A stretch of 64,000 nt of DNA, taken from NCBI GenBank assembly GCA_030704615.1, contig CM060732.1:7254001-7318000 (forward strand), written 5' to 3'. A model generated the notes under the pieces. The model saw nothing but the letters and a program-made list of their open reading frames with translations. It was not told the DNA's origin and searched no databases. The DNA comes from Takakia lepidozioides (Eukaryota > Streptophyta > Takakiopsida > Takakiales > Takakiaceae). The translations under genes and the position numbers were made by a program. Below are positions 45,001 to 57,242 of this stretch, in pieces. How positions within the stretch are numbered: position 1 is the first letter of the stretch; each line of letters opens with the position of its first letter.

Positions 45001-45530
45001 TATGGGAGGATTGAACCAGACAGATAGGCCCTGTGTGCACGATTGTCACACCAAAAAACTAGGCAAAAGGGGTGCTCAAACAGTGTGCTTTGCCGCACAC
45101 TGTTTGAGCTGCCAGGTAAGTGTGGATTGAACTTGACAGAGATGCCCTTTGTGGCCGATTTTAACATGAAAAATAATGTTAAGTGGGGGCTCAAATAGTG
45201 TGCGTTGCCGCACACTGTTTGAGCTTCTAAATAGTGTTGGATTGAACCCGACAGAAAGGCCCGTTTGTGGCCAATTTTCGTATAAAAAAACAAGCACAAA
45301 GTTGGGGCTCAAGCAGTGTGCGTTGCCGCACACTGTTTGAGCTTTTAATACTGGTGGATTGAACCAGACAGAGATGCCGTATGTAGGCGATTTTTTTTAT
45401 CAAAAGACAAGCATAAATGGGGTCCCAAACTGTGTGCGTTGCCGCACACTGTTTGAGATTCCAATCAGTGGTGGATTAAACCAGACAGAGAGGCCCAAAT
45501 TGGCCGATTTTCACATCAAAAATGAAGCAT
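39030..45530. repeat. 116-bp palindrome-bearing satellite (about 55 units)
   Basis: Units of 115-116 bases repeat head to tail. Each begins with a near-perfect palindrome: arm CTCAAACAGTGTGCGT, loop TG, then the reverse complement of the arm. A spacer follows. At least three spacer types occur. One contains GAGCTGCCAGGTAAGTGTGG and GGCCGATTTTAACATG. A second contains GCTTCGAAATAGGGGTGG and GCACGATTTTCACACC. A third contains GCTTCCAAATAGGGGTGGAA and GGATTTGCACATG. Types alternate, giving a 232-bp or longer higher-order pattern in the centre. Units at both edges are more diverged. Minus-strand open frames here are repeat translations. Confidence 0.95.
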
Positions 45531-45559
45531 AAGGAGGCAGTGGGTATGCGGATGAGGGC

Positions 45560-46600
45560 AATAATTTCCACTTGTTGCCTCCTGGGATAGAGGGGAGTGA
45601 CTCAGACGAGAGACATAGGATACTGCAGACCCTGTCAGAAATAAACGAAAAGAAAAGCAGGGGAATAGATTGAGTGTGCAGTGGGTGACTTATAGGGAAG
45701 GATATTGATAGGAAGGGAGCTGGTGTCAGGGAAGGCAGCAGAGTTGTGACTGGGTGGAGGGGCCCGGCGTGTTGTTGAGAGGCTTCTGGCAACTGCTGCG
45801 TGAAGAATTGCGAGATCTGGAGGTCGGAGGAGCTTGAGGTCGACCAAGAGTCCATGGGGACGTAACTGGGGTTGCCATAGTCTTCAATTCTCTTTCGATC
45901 GATTTCGTCATTCTGCGCTTCAATTTCCATGTCCAGATAGGCCTTGAGAACTGTGAAGGCGTTGCCTAGGGTGTCGTTGGACCTGGTTAAGACCTTGCTT
46001 GGGGTGTAAGGACCTTCAAAGCGGTCAGCCTCTGCCCATACCCCTGGAAGAGTGGTTCCAGTTTGAAGAAGCTGGTTTTCGTCCATGAGAGCCATAATAT
46101 TGGTATTAGGAGATAGATCTTGACAAAGCCCAGGGAAGGCCTCGACGTGCCACAACTTCATGCACGGCAGCGCCCTCTAACATGGTGAATCTTCCGGCCA
46201 ATTGCTGAACTCCATAATTGTGAACGCCATTTGGAGTCTTTGTGGTTGTGGGCAATTTGGCATTGTTCATGTGGCGGAAAGCATGTTCTTCTGCAGGAGC
46301 TGCACCAGCCTGGACATTGCGCTGGACTGCAGCCCGCATATAGTCATGCCCATGCACATGTGCAGGTTGTACTTAGAATGTATTGTCGTGGAAGTGATCA
46401 ACAAACTTACATGAATGCTGCCATGCATCAAGAGACTTTGTCCAGAACGCCCAAATGCCAATTTTTCCACATCGCATGCATTAGTGCACAGTGCTCGAAA
46501 CCCCATGCAGGCCAAGGCAGTGGCTTCATGTATGGCATCATCCATGACAGTGTGTTCATCACCTGCTCGAGAAGGGTTGCGTTTCCAAGTATTACAAAGA
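45560..46600 (-). CDS. Unrecognised multi-exon gene
   Basis: One exon (about 46570-46412) encodes GDEHTVMDDAIHEATALACM, GFRALCTNACDVEKLAFG and ends LLMHGSIH at a GTAAGT donor. A second (about 46357-46150) encodes AGAAPAEEHAFRHMNN and VQQLAGRFTMLEGAAVHEV. A third (about 46125-45780) encodes LMDENQLLQTGTTLPGVWAE, ADRFEGPYTPSKVLTRSND and YLDMEIEAQNDEIDRKRIED. The mostly polar, helical composition and splice sites suggest a real gene, but I recognise no family. It abuts the right edge of the satellite, so 3' exons may be lost. Exon limits are approximate. Confidence 0.3.
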
Positions 46601-46645
46601 AGATGAAAAAGAAGCCAAACCATACTCTATTTTCTGCAAGTATCC

Positions 46646-46665
46646 CCCCCCCCCCCCCCCCCCCT
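46646..46665 (+). repeat. C homopolymer
   Basis: About 20 uninterrupted C residues, the third such tract in the window; a shorter C run occurs near 48505. Confidence 0.85.
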
Positions 46666-49092
46666 TCCTTCCTTTTCCAGAACAACAATGCGATGCAAAT
46701 AAACAGCCAACATGTGTTTTTTCCGACTATCCAAAAACCGTCAAAACAGTATCCATTGACGTCATAATCTGGAATGACATGACATTTTACAGAGCAATAT
46801 ATATACATGAACTTAATGTGCAGGCAGGAGACAATGGAGCAATTTACACACAGGTTTGACTAAATTTGCTGTGCCGCTGACTGCAAAAAACAGAAAGAAA
46901 GACATCCATGTACAAGGAGGATTGTTGGAGACTGCCAGGAATCTTTATGTTTCCCAAACCCATTATGTTGCATCAATCCGTACCTCCAGGGGCGGTGAAA
47001 GCCACCGACGAATTGTCGTGAAGCCATCCAGTGTCGTCAGTTACAAAGCTCCACGCCATCACCCATCACGGAGAGAAGAAACGCCCCGCTATTTCAGCGA
47101 ATCAAAAACATACTTGCATGCGTGTGCATTTGATGTCGACTGAGACCTGGAGAGAGAATTGCCACAAAAATTGCAGGTCCATGAGATGAAATTGTGCGCA
47201 GAAAAAAGAAGATAGTTATGGATTGCAGTGTGCACTTTGGGAAATTTCTGGCACGCAGATTGTCGCAGCAATTTGTGCTTCACCCCTGATGTCCCAAGCA
47301 TATGTTGCAAAACTGACGGCAGGAGAGACGAACGCAGGCTAGCGAGACAGTTTCGGGCCTAACGCATCCAACCACTTTCAAACAGATGAGGACGTATACC
47401 ACGGAAAAACCTGAAATGGACGGTTTCACTCCGAATGTCGCATTCCCAGACAAAAAACGGCAGAAATGCAAAATGAAAGCATGAATGATGTCAATATATT
47501 GTGCGCCCACAATTTCATGGCCAAGTAATGTGGACGCGTACTGCCACCAATATAATTATGAAGACCCCTCCCTCTATGTACCAGACATTCCACGAACCCA
47601 AAACATTTTTTCATGCCTAAGGAACAACAACGTCTGAGGAGAGTGACATGTCGGTGAAGAAAGAACAAACGTACATGTTGTTTGGAAGAGCAATGCAATG
47701 CTAAACCGTAAGAGGGAAGCTTCCAATTGAAGACATCAATGCACATACAGCCGGCGGGAACATCCGCCGATTTTTTTTGGGAAATTTGAAATTCAAATTT
47801 TCGTAAACCCTAAGCATGTCTTCGCAGGCACGTCATGTATGGCATTCAGTAGGATTCAGAGTATGCATGGGCATGAGCATGCATGGGGGGCATGGTGGGC
47901 ATGGGGGGCCATTTGGTCATGTGCTGCAATTCATGTAGTTATGTAGTTCACCGCGGTGGTGCGAGCGACCGCGGAGGGGGATGGGCACCGACGAGGGCCG
48001 GGGGTGAGGGCGCTGACAGGGTGTCAGGGCATTCAACTCCCCGGGCACTTCTATTACTTGGCGGCTATCCAGTGTTAGAGGGACCTATTAAGCACCAGCT
48101 AGGGGAGGCGAATGTGGCATAGCATTCTAGGATTGTAGGCTTAGAATGTGTGTTGGACAGCGATGTATATTGTGGCACGATGCTTAGGTGCACGAGAGCT
48201 ATCATGGTTAACTCGAATTACCTACTTCTAATTAATTAGGACATTTCGGATGTTAGGACTTCATTTGGTCTCATATGCCAAGTGAGGTGTCAAGCCTCAC
48301 TTGGGATGTGGGGATAGGGTTTCCTTTTGTGAGGATTGAGGAAGCTCATCTTCTTATAAGGTAAGTTGGCCTATGACTGAACAGGCGTCTATGACCGAAT
48401 ACCCCAATACCCCATTAGGCTTACCTATGACCATGGGGTGCTGGTCCCAAGACTGTCCATTTTTTGCCACTTGATAAACAATCATTTGATATACCACCCC
48501 CGCCCACCCCCCCCCCCCCAACAAAAGTGTGATTGGTCATAGGGCTCTTGGTGTATACAAGCATTCTGATTGGTTCGACTTTGAAACCCTAGAACTTTGT
48601 GTAGGATTCATGAAATCAAATAGTTCGAAGTTTGTAGGTTGCCCCATATGTGGGACACCTTATGAAATTTACCTAAGGTAAAAATGACAAAAATTCACCG
48701 TTAGATTTTTCACCATCATTATTTGAATGGTCATAGGCCAACATACCCTAGTTGAGCCTCTATGAGCTTCTCTCGCCTCCATAGCTCTAGGTGTTGAGAG
48801 GGAGTGTGTCGAGGGCTTTGTAAGGTGAATTCCTTTAGCAAAGATGCCCTTGGCTTGACTTAGTTTAAATGGTAGAGTAGCTTCATCTCTTTTCACATCT
48901 CTTATTGTTGTGGCATAGCTTTCTAGGATGACATTTGTACAGTTTCCACAACACCCAAAGTTGACATCAGATAGAGGCCAGGAGCACAAAGAGTGACACT
49001 ATTTACATAATCGAGTTTATGAGCAGGGTAACAGTGCATGTTGCAATTATCTAGGACTTAAGATAGAAGCTATGGGAACCGACAACAGCCGT
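46666..49092. other. no gene recognised
   Basis: Only short open frames. A CATGGGCATGAGCATGCATGG patch lies near 47860-47890. The end nearest 49092 is probably the 3' untranslated region of the SNF7 gene. Confidence 0.4.
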
Positions 49093-52000
49093 CTACAAAG
49101 CCATTTCAGCTTGCAAAGCTGCAAGCTCATCATCCTCTGCAGGGGCCTCAGGTGGGGGCGTAGAAGTGCGCCCTGATGGAGCTGCCGAGGCCGTTCTATG
49201 TGGTAAACGAACTGAATCTCGGTCGGCAGGGGTGGCTTCAGGGGTGGGTGCCAAAAACTGCTCATCTAATTCAGCACCCTCCAACTCCTCCAGCTCAGCT
49301 TCCAGCTCATCCTGTACATGAAACATTGCACCCCCAGAAAGAAAAAGGGTTAAGAAATTTCCAGTTACAATCTTCAATGTGACAGAGAGTAGTTACCTAT
49401 TGACACAATTGCAGGGTTGTTATTGAGTCCATACTTCTCGAGGTTTCTCCAAATATGTGAATACGAGGGGTTTCCATTCTCTCCCCAGGTGATGACATCG
49501 ACGTTCTATCAATTGCAGATTTGTTACTGAGTTCATACTTTTCCTCCTTGAGAATTCCTCACACCTGTATGTTATCAGGGGTTTGATCCATTCTCCCTCC
49601 AGTAAGTGATGACAGCATAGAATGCCATCTCCTCACATGCAAGTTCTGACTCAGAGGGCTTCAAAACTGATTTTTCCCTTGCAATGATTAAACATAAGAT
49701 CCCCATCCTGAGAAGCAGAGTACCCATGCAAGTCCCCATTCTCACATACAAGCTTGCTGGGTAATTGGGCACACAAGAGGGGGAACTGAGTACTCAAATG
49801 TGGTTGCCAAAGCCTTGTGGCTGTAGACACTGTAGTTTCTTTTGATGCAGCAGAGAGAAGGGGGAGAGAAGGGAAGGGAAAAGGAAAAACAAGAAGACTG
49901 TTGGACATCACTTAAGGCTGCTCCACTAATTGGAACATCAAATAGGATGCAAAACAGAAACAGTCAACTTTGGGCAGACAAGAAGAGAGGGTTACCTCAT
50001 CAAAGTCAGCTGCAGCACCCATGGGGGTCGACAGGGCCTCTTGGATTTGCTTCATGTTCTCTGTCTGCTCATTTATGTCATCCATTGTCTTGTCAACGTC
50101 ATCTATGTTCCTGTCTCATCAAACAACACCAGCAGATCCTCAACTTCCCAACTTCCCAAGTTTATTTGTCTCCACTTGCTAACCGAGTCCTCAAAACGGA
50201 AGTCCTCTACACCTCTTGTCTCCTCCCCCCTCTCTCTCCCATCTCTTTCCCTGTGTCCCTTCCTGCCTTCCAAAGACGGTCAGTGTCATAAAAATGGCAC
50301 CTACACCGAGAAACACTAGTCTAACAGATAGCCATCAAGTGCAAACTATCAGCCTTGAATGAGGCACAGCATACACTGTGGCTAGCAAACCTGAGTAAGA
50401 AAGTGAAAAATGATGAGGCACAAGGAAGGAATTAAAGAAAGAAAGAGGGCATGGATCATACATGGACTTTTGGATGGCTTTCATTGCTGATGCACCACTG
50501 CGGAGGGCATCCACAGTTTCAGTTGTAGCCTTTGCTCCTTCCAGCATTATCATCTGTTCCCCATGCAGATTGTCTGGTAAGATATCGACCCACCCCTTCC
50601 CTTGGTTACACGCCTCTCAATTCCCTTTCTGTTTTCGTTCAATCCCTCACTCCCTCAATTCCCACTCTGTTTAATACATCCAAAGATGCAACAGCACTAT
50701 GGCAATGTTCCCAATCTGACCCTAGACATGTCTCAAGAGTCATCATGGCTTTTCACATGTACCCTACCAACATGGGGAAATGGCAGAACCAAGAATCAAG
50801 AAACCCGTGTACATTCACCATCGTTGATGCCTCTCAAAATGGTCCACTGGAGATGTGCGGGATATTATGCAGTGCATTCTGTGGGTTTCTTGTCAGCTGA
50901 ACTTTTCATGCACCAACGTTCTGTTAAGGAGCAACCTATAGCTTGCAAGTAATCACAAACACAGAGCTCAGCTTCCAGATTTTGGCCACCTGGTGCATAC
51001 AGTTTGGCTGCAAAGCAAAACCCAAGACATGACCAAACTCAGCCCGTCATATGGGGGCTCCACATACATGCCAAATTCATGTCTGCATGGAAGCACTTGC
51101 ACATTGTAGGAGTATCGTTGAGTAATTCTGGGTTCCAAGGCCAATCCTGCAGACTTCCACATAAGGCATGCATACGGTGCCTCTCTCTCTCTCTCTCTCT
51201 CTCTCTGAGGCCCTAGTTCTCCTCTTTAACCTTATCTGGAAGACTGAAATGATCCGCTTTCGCTGGCGACAGGGGGTCATTGTCAATCTATACAAGAAGG
51301 GTGACAGAGAAGAACCGGGGAACTACCGTGGCATCACGCTCCTCAATGCTGTTGGCAAGACATTCTGCAGAGTTATAAGTACTCGTCTCGAGGTTGATCT
51401 GGAGTCTAGAGGTTGTTTCCACGAAGGCCAAGCTGGCTTTCGGCGAAACAGGGGCTGTGTGGATCATATCTTCACTCTAAGCCAGATTATCCAGGGAAGG
51501 AAAAAAGAAGGGAAACCCACTTATGTCTTTTTCCTGGATGTCAAAAAGGCTTATGACACAGTGTGGAGAGATGGCCTATGGTTCCGCCTCTGGTCTTGTG
51601 GGATCAAGGGAAAGATGTGGAGGGTTGTCCACAACTTGTATGCTCACACCAAAAGCTGTGTCACTGTTAACGGACAGAAGTCCAACTTCTTTGACATAGA
51701 CCAAGGTGTAGCTCACGGATGTACTCTCTCCCCTCTGCTCTTCAATGTTTTCATCAATCAACTCCTCGAGGATGTGGAAAGTGAGGGATTTGGGTTAAGG
51801 GTGGGTGATACCACCATACCAGCCCTTATGTTTGCGGATGACTTTGCAGGCATAGGGGAGACTCCAACCAATCTCCAGGAGTTGATTGATTGCGTGAAGA
51901 GATACTTTGATCTTTGAGGGCTAGAGGCTAATGTCACAAATGTGCAGTGGTAGCATTCAACGACAGAGGAGAGGGAGGAAGTGATCTTAAGTGGCAGTGG

Positions 52001-54526
52001 GGTAGCCAAGAGATCCCGGTCCTCCCTTCCTACACTTACCTGGGCGTTGAGTTTTCCTCCAATTGTAATTGGGATGCACATATCCGGAAAGTTGTCCAAA
52101 CTGGCAAGGGCAAAGCTCTGGGGCTCACTAAATTTTTCCACTGCAGAGGGGTCAACTCTGAGGTTAAGAAAACCATGCTTTGTCGCGTTATTAGACCTGC
52201 CTTGGAGTACGGATCTGCTATATGGGTTGATAACTCCAACCAGGCTAAGTCTCTAGAATCCATTCAAGTGGGGGTGCTTAAGGAGTGTATGTCCGCATGC
52301 TCCCAAACAGCCAATGGGGCTGTTCGGGGTGAGTTTGGCATTCCGTCCTTAAGCTCCCGACGAGATGAATTCAAGGTCAGATGCTGCAACATATGTCCAA
52401 CACCAGATATCCTAAGTTAATCGACTCTATATCTTGGAAACAGGACCACCCTGTCAAACAGGCTAAGTCCTAGCAGAAGAGAGTAGAAGAGATTCTCAAG
52501 GACCTGGACCTGGACCTGGAACCGCAAGTCTTGACCCTGCTGGATAAATCTGACTTAGAGGCTGTAGTGTCCAAAGCCATGTCTGTTGCCATGAGATTGT
52601 CTGATGAAAATGAAGTTCGGCAGAAAACTTCCCTGAACTTGTTTCCAGTCAGTGACATGGGGGAGGACATCTTGGATGACCTCAAGGGTCTACCCACTCT
52701 CGGCACTAGACTGAAATTTAAACTCAGGGCAGGAAGCCTACCTTTGAACAGCAAACAGAAGCAGAGAGGAAAGGGAGAGTGCAATTGCCCGTTGTGTGGG
52801 CAATCTGAAGACAGTATTCATTTTCTGATACACTGTCCGGGGTTCTCTCACCAAAGAGACGCTCTCTTCAAATCTATCAAGGGAATTGTGCCTGTACCTC
52901 TGTTTACCAACTTTGAAAGTCTCGAGGCTGAGCCAAAAGCCCAGGCACTCCTGAGGCCTAGTTTTTGGGCAAATCACAGCAGATTGATGCTTGTGTGAAG
53001 GGATTTCTAGAGGATATCTGGAAAACCCGGATTAATTCTATATATGAAGGTAAGTCTTACTACCAACGTCAGCCCCTGACAGAGGTAGGTTCTGTCCCTT
53101 TTGTTTCCGCTCAAACTGGGCGCGGGGTCAATGGCCACAAGGCTACGGCAAACAACGTCTTATGAGTACAATCTCTCTCTCTCTCTCATGCTCCCTACCA
53201 CCTTCTTTGCTCAGTTCAAGACGCTTAGAACATTCTGACAGCTTACATCCTGCGTGGGCACGAACTGCTGTGGAGTAAAAAAATGAAAAACAATCATCCT
53301 ATGGCAAAGGCAGTTCAGTTCTACTTCATTTTTAAAGGGTGATTCCCATTATGGCAGTGAGCATCTGCGGTGGTAGTGGGCCCATTCTGCTCTCCTCGTA
53401 TCTCTCTTTACTCCCCCTCTTTCTCTTCTGTCCCAATCGGACCGGATATCAGCTGTCACAATCCCTCCCTCCCCACGCTACATCCGCACCCCACCCGTAT
53501 GAAACACCATCCAGACTTTAAGACAAGTTGTCTGGCATTTCCTAGCTGCACCAAGGAGGGTGCGTCTTATTCTGTAATTGAGTAAGGAGCACTTCGCATT
53601 CAAGACTCATGCAAAAAAATCTGTTCATGGAGAGGGCTTTCTGACCTGGTCATGCAGACGCAATTGGTAGTTTCCCAGTTGCTCTGATTGATTTTCGTAC
53701 AGCTTCTTCCTTTTGAGACATTGGACCGCAGCTGCATTACCATAGATCCATGTCAATTTTAGTCTTAGCCAATACAAAAACATTTCAATACTTTTTATCG
53801 CAGACTGGTTGATACACTAAACTAAAGACACACACACTGGTGCCAAGCTCAACTCACTTACCCCTCTTGTTCTTAGCCTTTGAAAACTCCATGGCCTTTT
53901 CTAGCTCATTTGCTATTTTTCTGTGTAAGACTTTTTCTTTCTTCTCCAGCATCTCAAGAGTCTGTCCAGTAACCACATACCACAAACACATGAGCATGAG
54001 CATGAGCATGACAGAATCAACATGAAACCAATAGATTATTCCTTCATGTTGCAGGTTTCCACTAACCAGGGTCAAGGTTCTAATCAGAAACTACTGCTGA
54101 TTCCAAGCAGCACATTCACAGACTGAAAGGGTTTCAGTAGAACGTGCAGCTTACAGGAGGCTCAAACCCCGCATAACAGAATTCCCGAGCACTGAGATTT
54201 AGGGTTGGGATACCACACGATCGACCATCCTCTACGTGTATACCTCAGCAAGAACATGCAAATAAGTAGCTCAATACTTCAAAAAATTATACTCAGATCA
54301 TTCAAGTGTCCAGATCACATATGGCTTAATCCACAATATGCGGACAGGCTACAGAACATGGGACGCTTCCTACATCACAAAGCAGGAGAGTCTAAATTAT
54401 AACCCTATGACATCTCGTGCGCCCACTAGTAAAGACGAGAGGGAGAAGCTGTACCTCATTGAGCATGTCAAGAGTGGTGAGAGTGGAAGGCTCCGCCTTT
54501 GGCTTTCCGAACAGTCTGTTTATCAT
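49093..54526 (-). CDS. VPS32: SNF7/VPS32 (CHMP4) ESCRT-III subunit, six exons, 227 residues
   Basis: Exons: 54455-54526, 53862-53961, 53646-53731, 50462-50553, 49996-50110 and 49093-49311. All have GT donors and AG acceptors, with matching phases, and sum to 684 coding bases without a stop. The protein opens MINRLFGKPKAEPSTLTTLD. It continues with TLEMLEKKEKVLHRKI, KAKNKRAAVQCLKRKKLYEN, MIMLEGAKATTETVDALRSG, NIDDVDKTMDDINEQTENMK and IQEALSTPMGAAADFDEDEL. It ends ELEELEGAELDEQFL ... EDDELAALQAEMAL. The basic N-terminal helix, the central coiled coil and the acidic C-terminal helix are those of SNF7/VPS32. This is the main filament-forming ESCRT-III subunit, acting at endosomal membranes in multivesicular-body sorting. 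Length matches the family. Intron 3 (50554-53645) is enlarged by an antisense LINE. Confidence 0.95.
49390..49620. repeat. Tandem duplicate of about 110 bp in SNF7 intron 5
   Basis: Two diverged tandem copies share GTTATTGAGTCCATACTT / GTTACTGAGTTCATACTT, GGGGTTTCCATTCTC / GGGGTTTGATCCATTCTC and GTGATGACA. Confidence 0.6.
51208..53168 (+). mobile_element. LINE copy B in intron 3 of the SNF7 gene (antisense)
   Basis: It encodes RFRWRQGVIVNLYKKGD, then EEPGNYRGITLLNAVGKTFC, EGQAGFRRNRGCVDHIF, TYVFFLDVKKAYDTVWRDGL, HGCTLSPLLFNVFINQLLED and ALMFADDFAGIGETP. This is a non-LTR reverse transcriptase with a FADD catalytic box. A one-base loss near 51940 shifts the frame before VAFNDRGEGG and YTYLGVEFSSNC. 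The zinc-binding end (CNCPLCGQSEDSIHFLIHCP) lies at 52531-52998. The 3' end is GTCTTATGAGTACAAT. (CT)n tracts flank both ends (51181-51207 and 53169-53186), suggesting insertion into a CT microsatellite. The 5' end is truncated. Confidence 0.9.
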
Positions 54527-55687
54527 CCTTTTGTGTCTCTTCCGCCCCTGCTCTCTCACTCAAACTGGCAAACAATCTGCGAAGATTGTCAGCTTGGAGT
54601 TTCGAGGCCGATCTGGGGCAGCGGTTGGGTGCAGACAGAGTCTGTCTGTGAGAACGTTCAAATGCAATCCTGAGCACAATTTAGGTTGAAGTCTTTCTCC
54701 GTCTTTCTTCGTTGGGCAGGTGAGATGAATCACTCCTCATTCGCTTGGAAAAAAATCAAGAGTAGCACTTAATAACTAGTAGCAGACTGTCTGATCAGAC
54801 TGTGATCACGGCCGACAAGACAGTCAAGAAGCAAGATAGTACAACAATCCCAGCAATTGAGAGAGCCACCAATAGTCAAACCAACACACAACCTGGTACC
54901 AAGGAAGTCTAAATATTCCACCTTCCCTGTGCACGAGAAGACCAGGACCAACTACACACATCGTTTTTTCCAAAGAAACTCAGCACACGGGCTTTGTGCT
55001 TGGACCAAACGTGGTCCCATCCTGTAGCGCCACATGCAAATGCAGAAGGTTTTAGTCTGCCTATAAAACTGTGAAGGAAAGTAAGAGAAACTTGACAACG
55101 TCCGTAGGAGGCACTCTCCCGGGACTCCGAGCAGCCTTGGGATTCAATCCAGACTGCAATTTTCCAGGGCTTCTTTTTTTTTTTTTTTTTTTTTTTTGGG
55201 CTTCTTCCCCTGTTTCTCAAAAAAAAAAATCCAGACAGGAGCCTGTGAAGCCCCATTACATCCTGGTTACCCCTTTACCTTTTTCATCCACAGGTCAGTA
55301 TTCATTCATTCATAGTATTTTCGGCTTTGTACCGTTGAGTTCCATTACAATCATGGTGCAGCTAGGTTAACCATAGTCTGCTGTCATCATCTGGGCCGTC
55401 CACCACATCAAGGGCCCAGATTAGGCGCCGCGTGACGGGCCTCTTGCGCCTCGCCACGCGGCAGGCTCACATCATTCTAGGGTTTCCTGTACAAGCTGCG
55501 CCTGACCATGAGTGGGGTCTTTGTGTACGAGATATTTGTATGTGTACAAGGTTTGGGTGGTGTGCAAGTTGGTCCTGTGGCTCATGTTAGTTCAGGCATG
55601 GGCTCGGGTGTCCCACCGAGCTCGTTGTTCTAGTACTAGTTTTGGCGTCAGACTGCCTGCTCAGCCAGTGGGGATGTCATTCTTCCC
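54527..55687. other. SNF7 5' flank and gene-free sequence
   Basis: Bases just above 54526 should hold the SNF7 5' untranslated region and promoter; no TATA box is obvious. A T-tract of about 29 bases lies at 55171-55198. No coding region is supportable. Confidence 0.45.
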
Positions 55688-56832
55688 ATGAATGGAGTGA
55701 CACAACCCCAAATTTCATCCGTCCAGTTCGTCCGTCAGTCTGTTCAGCCGAGTGCGGTGCCACACGTTTCCAGTGGGCGGGGTGGCATTGCATCCGAATC
55801 TGCTACATTCGTCAACCCTAGATCCTGCAAGTAACGTGATGGTCTTTGGTCAAATTCTGCTGTGAATGGTATGCATGTTGCTAGTCTTGGTGCTCAACAA
55901 TATGCTATTCCTCAATTAACCACGCTGCCCTACCCTGAGTATACTATGGGTGAAGACTTTTACAGATATCTACAAATGTTTGAAGTCATTGCTAGGATTA
56001 ATGGTATCCCCGAGCATTTCAAGGTTGGTATTTTTAGAATGAGCATGAAAGGCCGGCCAGTTCGTGACCTGCTGCATGCTGCTGTTATGGATTATCTCCA
56101 TATTAGTTGGGCTGCTTTGATTGAGTGGGCTAGAACTTTATTAACCCACGGAGCGACCCCTGGACTGCTTCACCAAATTTGCCTCTCGCACTTACAAGCT
56201 AGATGGATCTCTTTGGCAATATTACCTTGACCTCAAACTGGTTGCAGCAGAAAACATCACGGATGTCTCTGAAATAGATCGCATGATCAAGGTATACTTT
56301 CTCCTTGGCTTGCCTACTGCAATTCAGGCTTGGGCCCAGCGTCATCATTTTGCTAATGATAGGTCTATGGTAGAAGATATTAGATTAAATATGGCAGATT
56401 TGGCTGACAGCAAAATCATGCCAGATTTCAAGCTCCAATGAGGGGCTCTGAGTCTGACATATCTGCAACAATTGCTCCATATGTACCCCCTGCTATGCAA
56501 TCCGGGACTGGTGACTTTACACTCCAGCAATTAGCTAATACAGTTGGGAGTCTTAGCGAGTCCGTTGCAACTCAATTCGTTGCACTCCAGGTCAATCAGC
56601 AGCGTAGTGCTTGATAACCCAAGCGAGTCCAAAGTGAGAGTAGTGGCAACAGAGTAGTGGCAACAGTAGTCAGAGTAGTCGCACTCACATCACTGGCCAG
56701 ACTTATGAAGTGTCCCATGCTGCATGTTACATTTGTGGATCCCAAGAGCATTTGACTAAATTATGCCCGCAGAGGGAGGGGCTAACTGTTGAGCGGCTTT
56801 TACACACCTATCCCTTAGCTATCCATGGCTAG
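55688..56832 (+). mobile_element. Retrotransposon gag relic with CCHC knuckle
   Basis: From the ATG at 55688 the sequence reads MNGVTQPQISSVQF and then, past stops, YPEYTMGEDFYRYLQMFEVI, RINGIPEHFKVGIFRMSMKG and WAALIEWARTLL. Frame shifts lead to YYLDLKLVAAENITDVSEID and YFLLGLPTAIQAW. A zinc knuckle CYICGSQEHLTKLC (C-x2-C-x4-H-x4-C) lies near 56731-56772. The order capsid-like helices then knuckle is typical of Ty3-type gag. Several stops and shifts make it dead, and no pol follows. Confidence 0.68.
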
Positions 56833-57185
56833 GGAAGAAGAGTTAGAAAACTCTAAGTACTCAGCCTGCTCAAAACAGTCAGTCATGACCTACATCTAGT
56901 GTATCATGGGGGTGTCTTCCTACACTTGATCATTCTTGCATTCATGGTTAGTTTATCGAGTCTTTATACTTATGTGATGTGCTTCATATTGCTTATGCAA
57001 TCTGCCAGGTACGGTAACGCATCTATCTAGTCATTCCACAGCTTCTCTATGGTCTCTCTACAAGTCACAATTATGAAGTATGAATCACGATTAATAGTAC
57101 TATCAAAAGTTAGGCCGCAGCCTTAGTGTCATTCTATCTACACTATAGCTCCATTTCTACAGCTTGCAGGTATCAAGCATCGCTC

Positions 57186-57189
<4 letters not shown>

Positions 57190-57240
<51 letters not shown>
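57190..57240 (+). repeat. (CT)n microsatellite
   Basis: About 25 perfect CT units. Confidence 0.95.

Positions 57241-57242
<2 letters not shown>

Noticed and set aside
39879-45333. Many minus-strand frames with HCLSP and FHVKIGHK-like peptides
   Set aside because: They come from the 116-bp satellite; the repeated peptides follow the unit and the frames stop at random.
39030-45530. CRISPR-like array of palindromic repeats and spacers
   Set aside because: The spacers are themselves repeated in a few types, units are 116 bp, no cas genes exist, and the genome is a plant's. It is a satellite.
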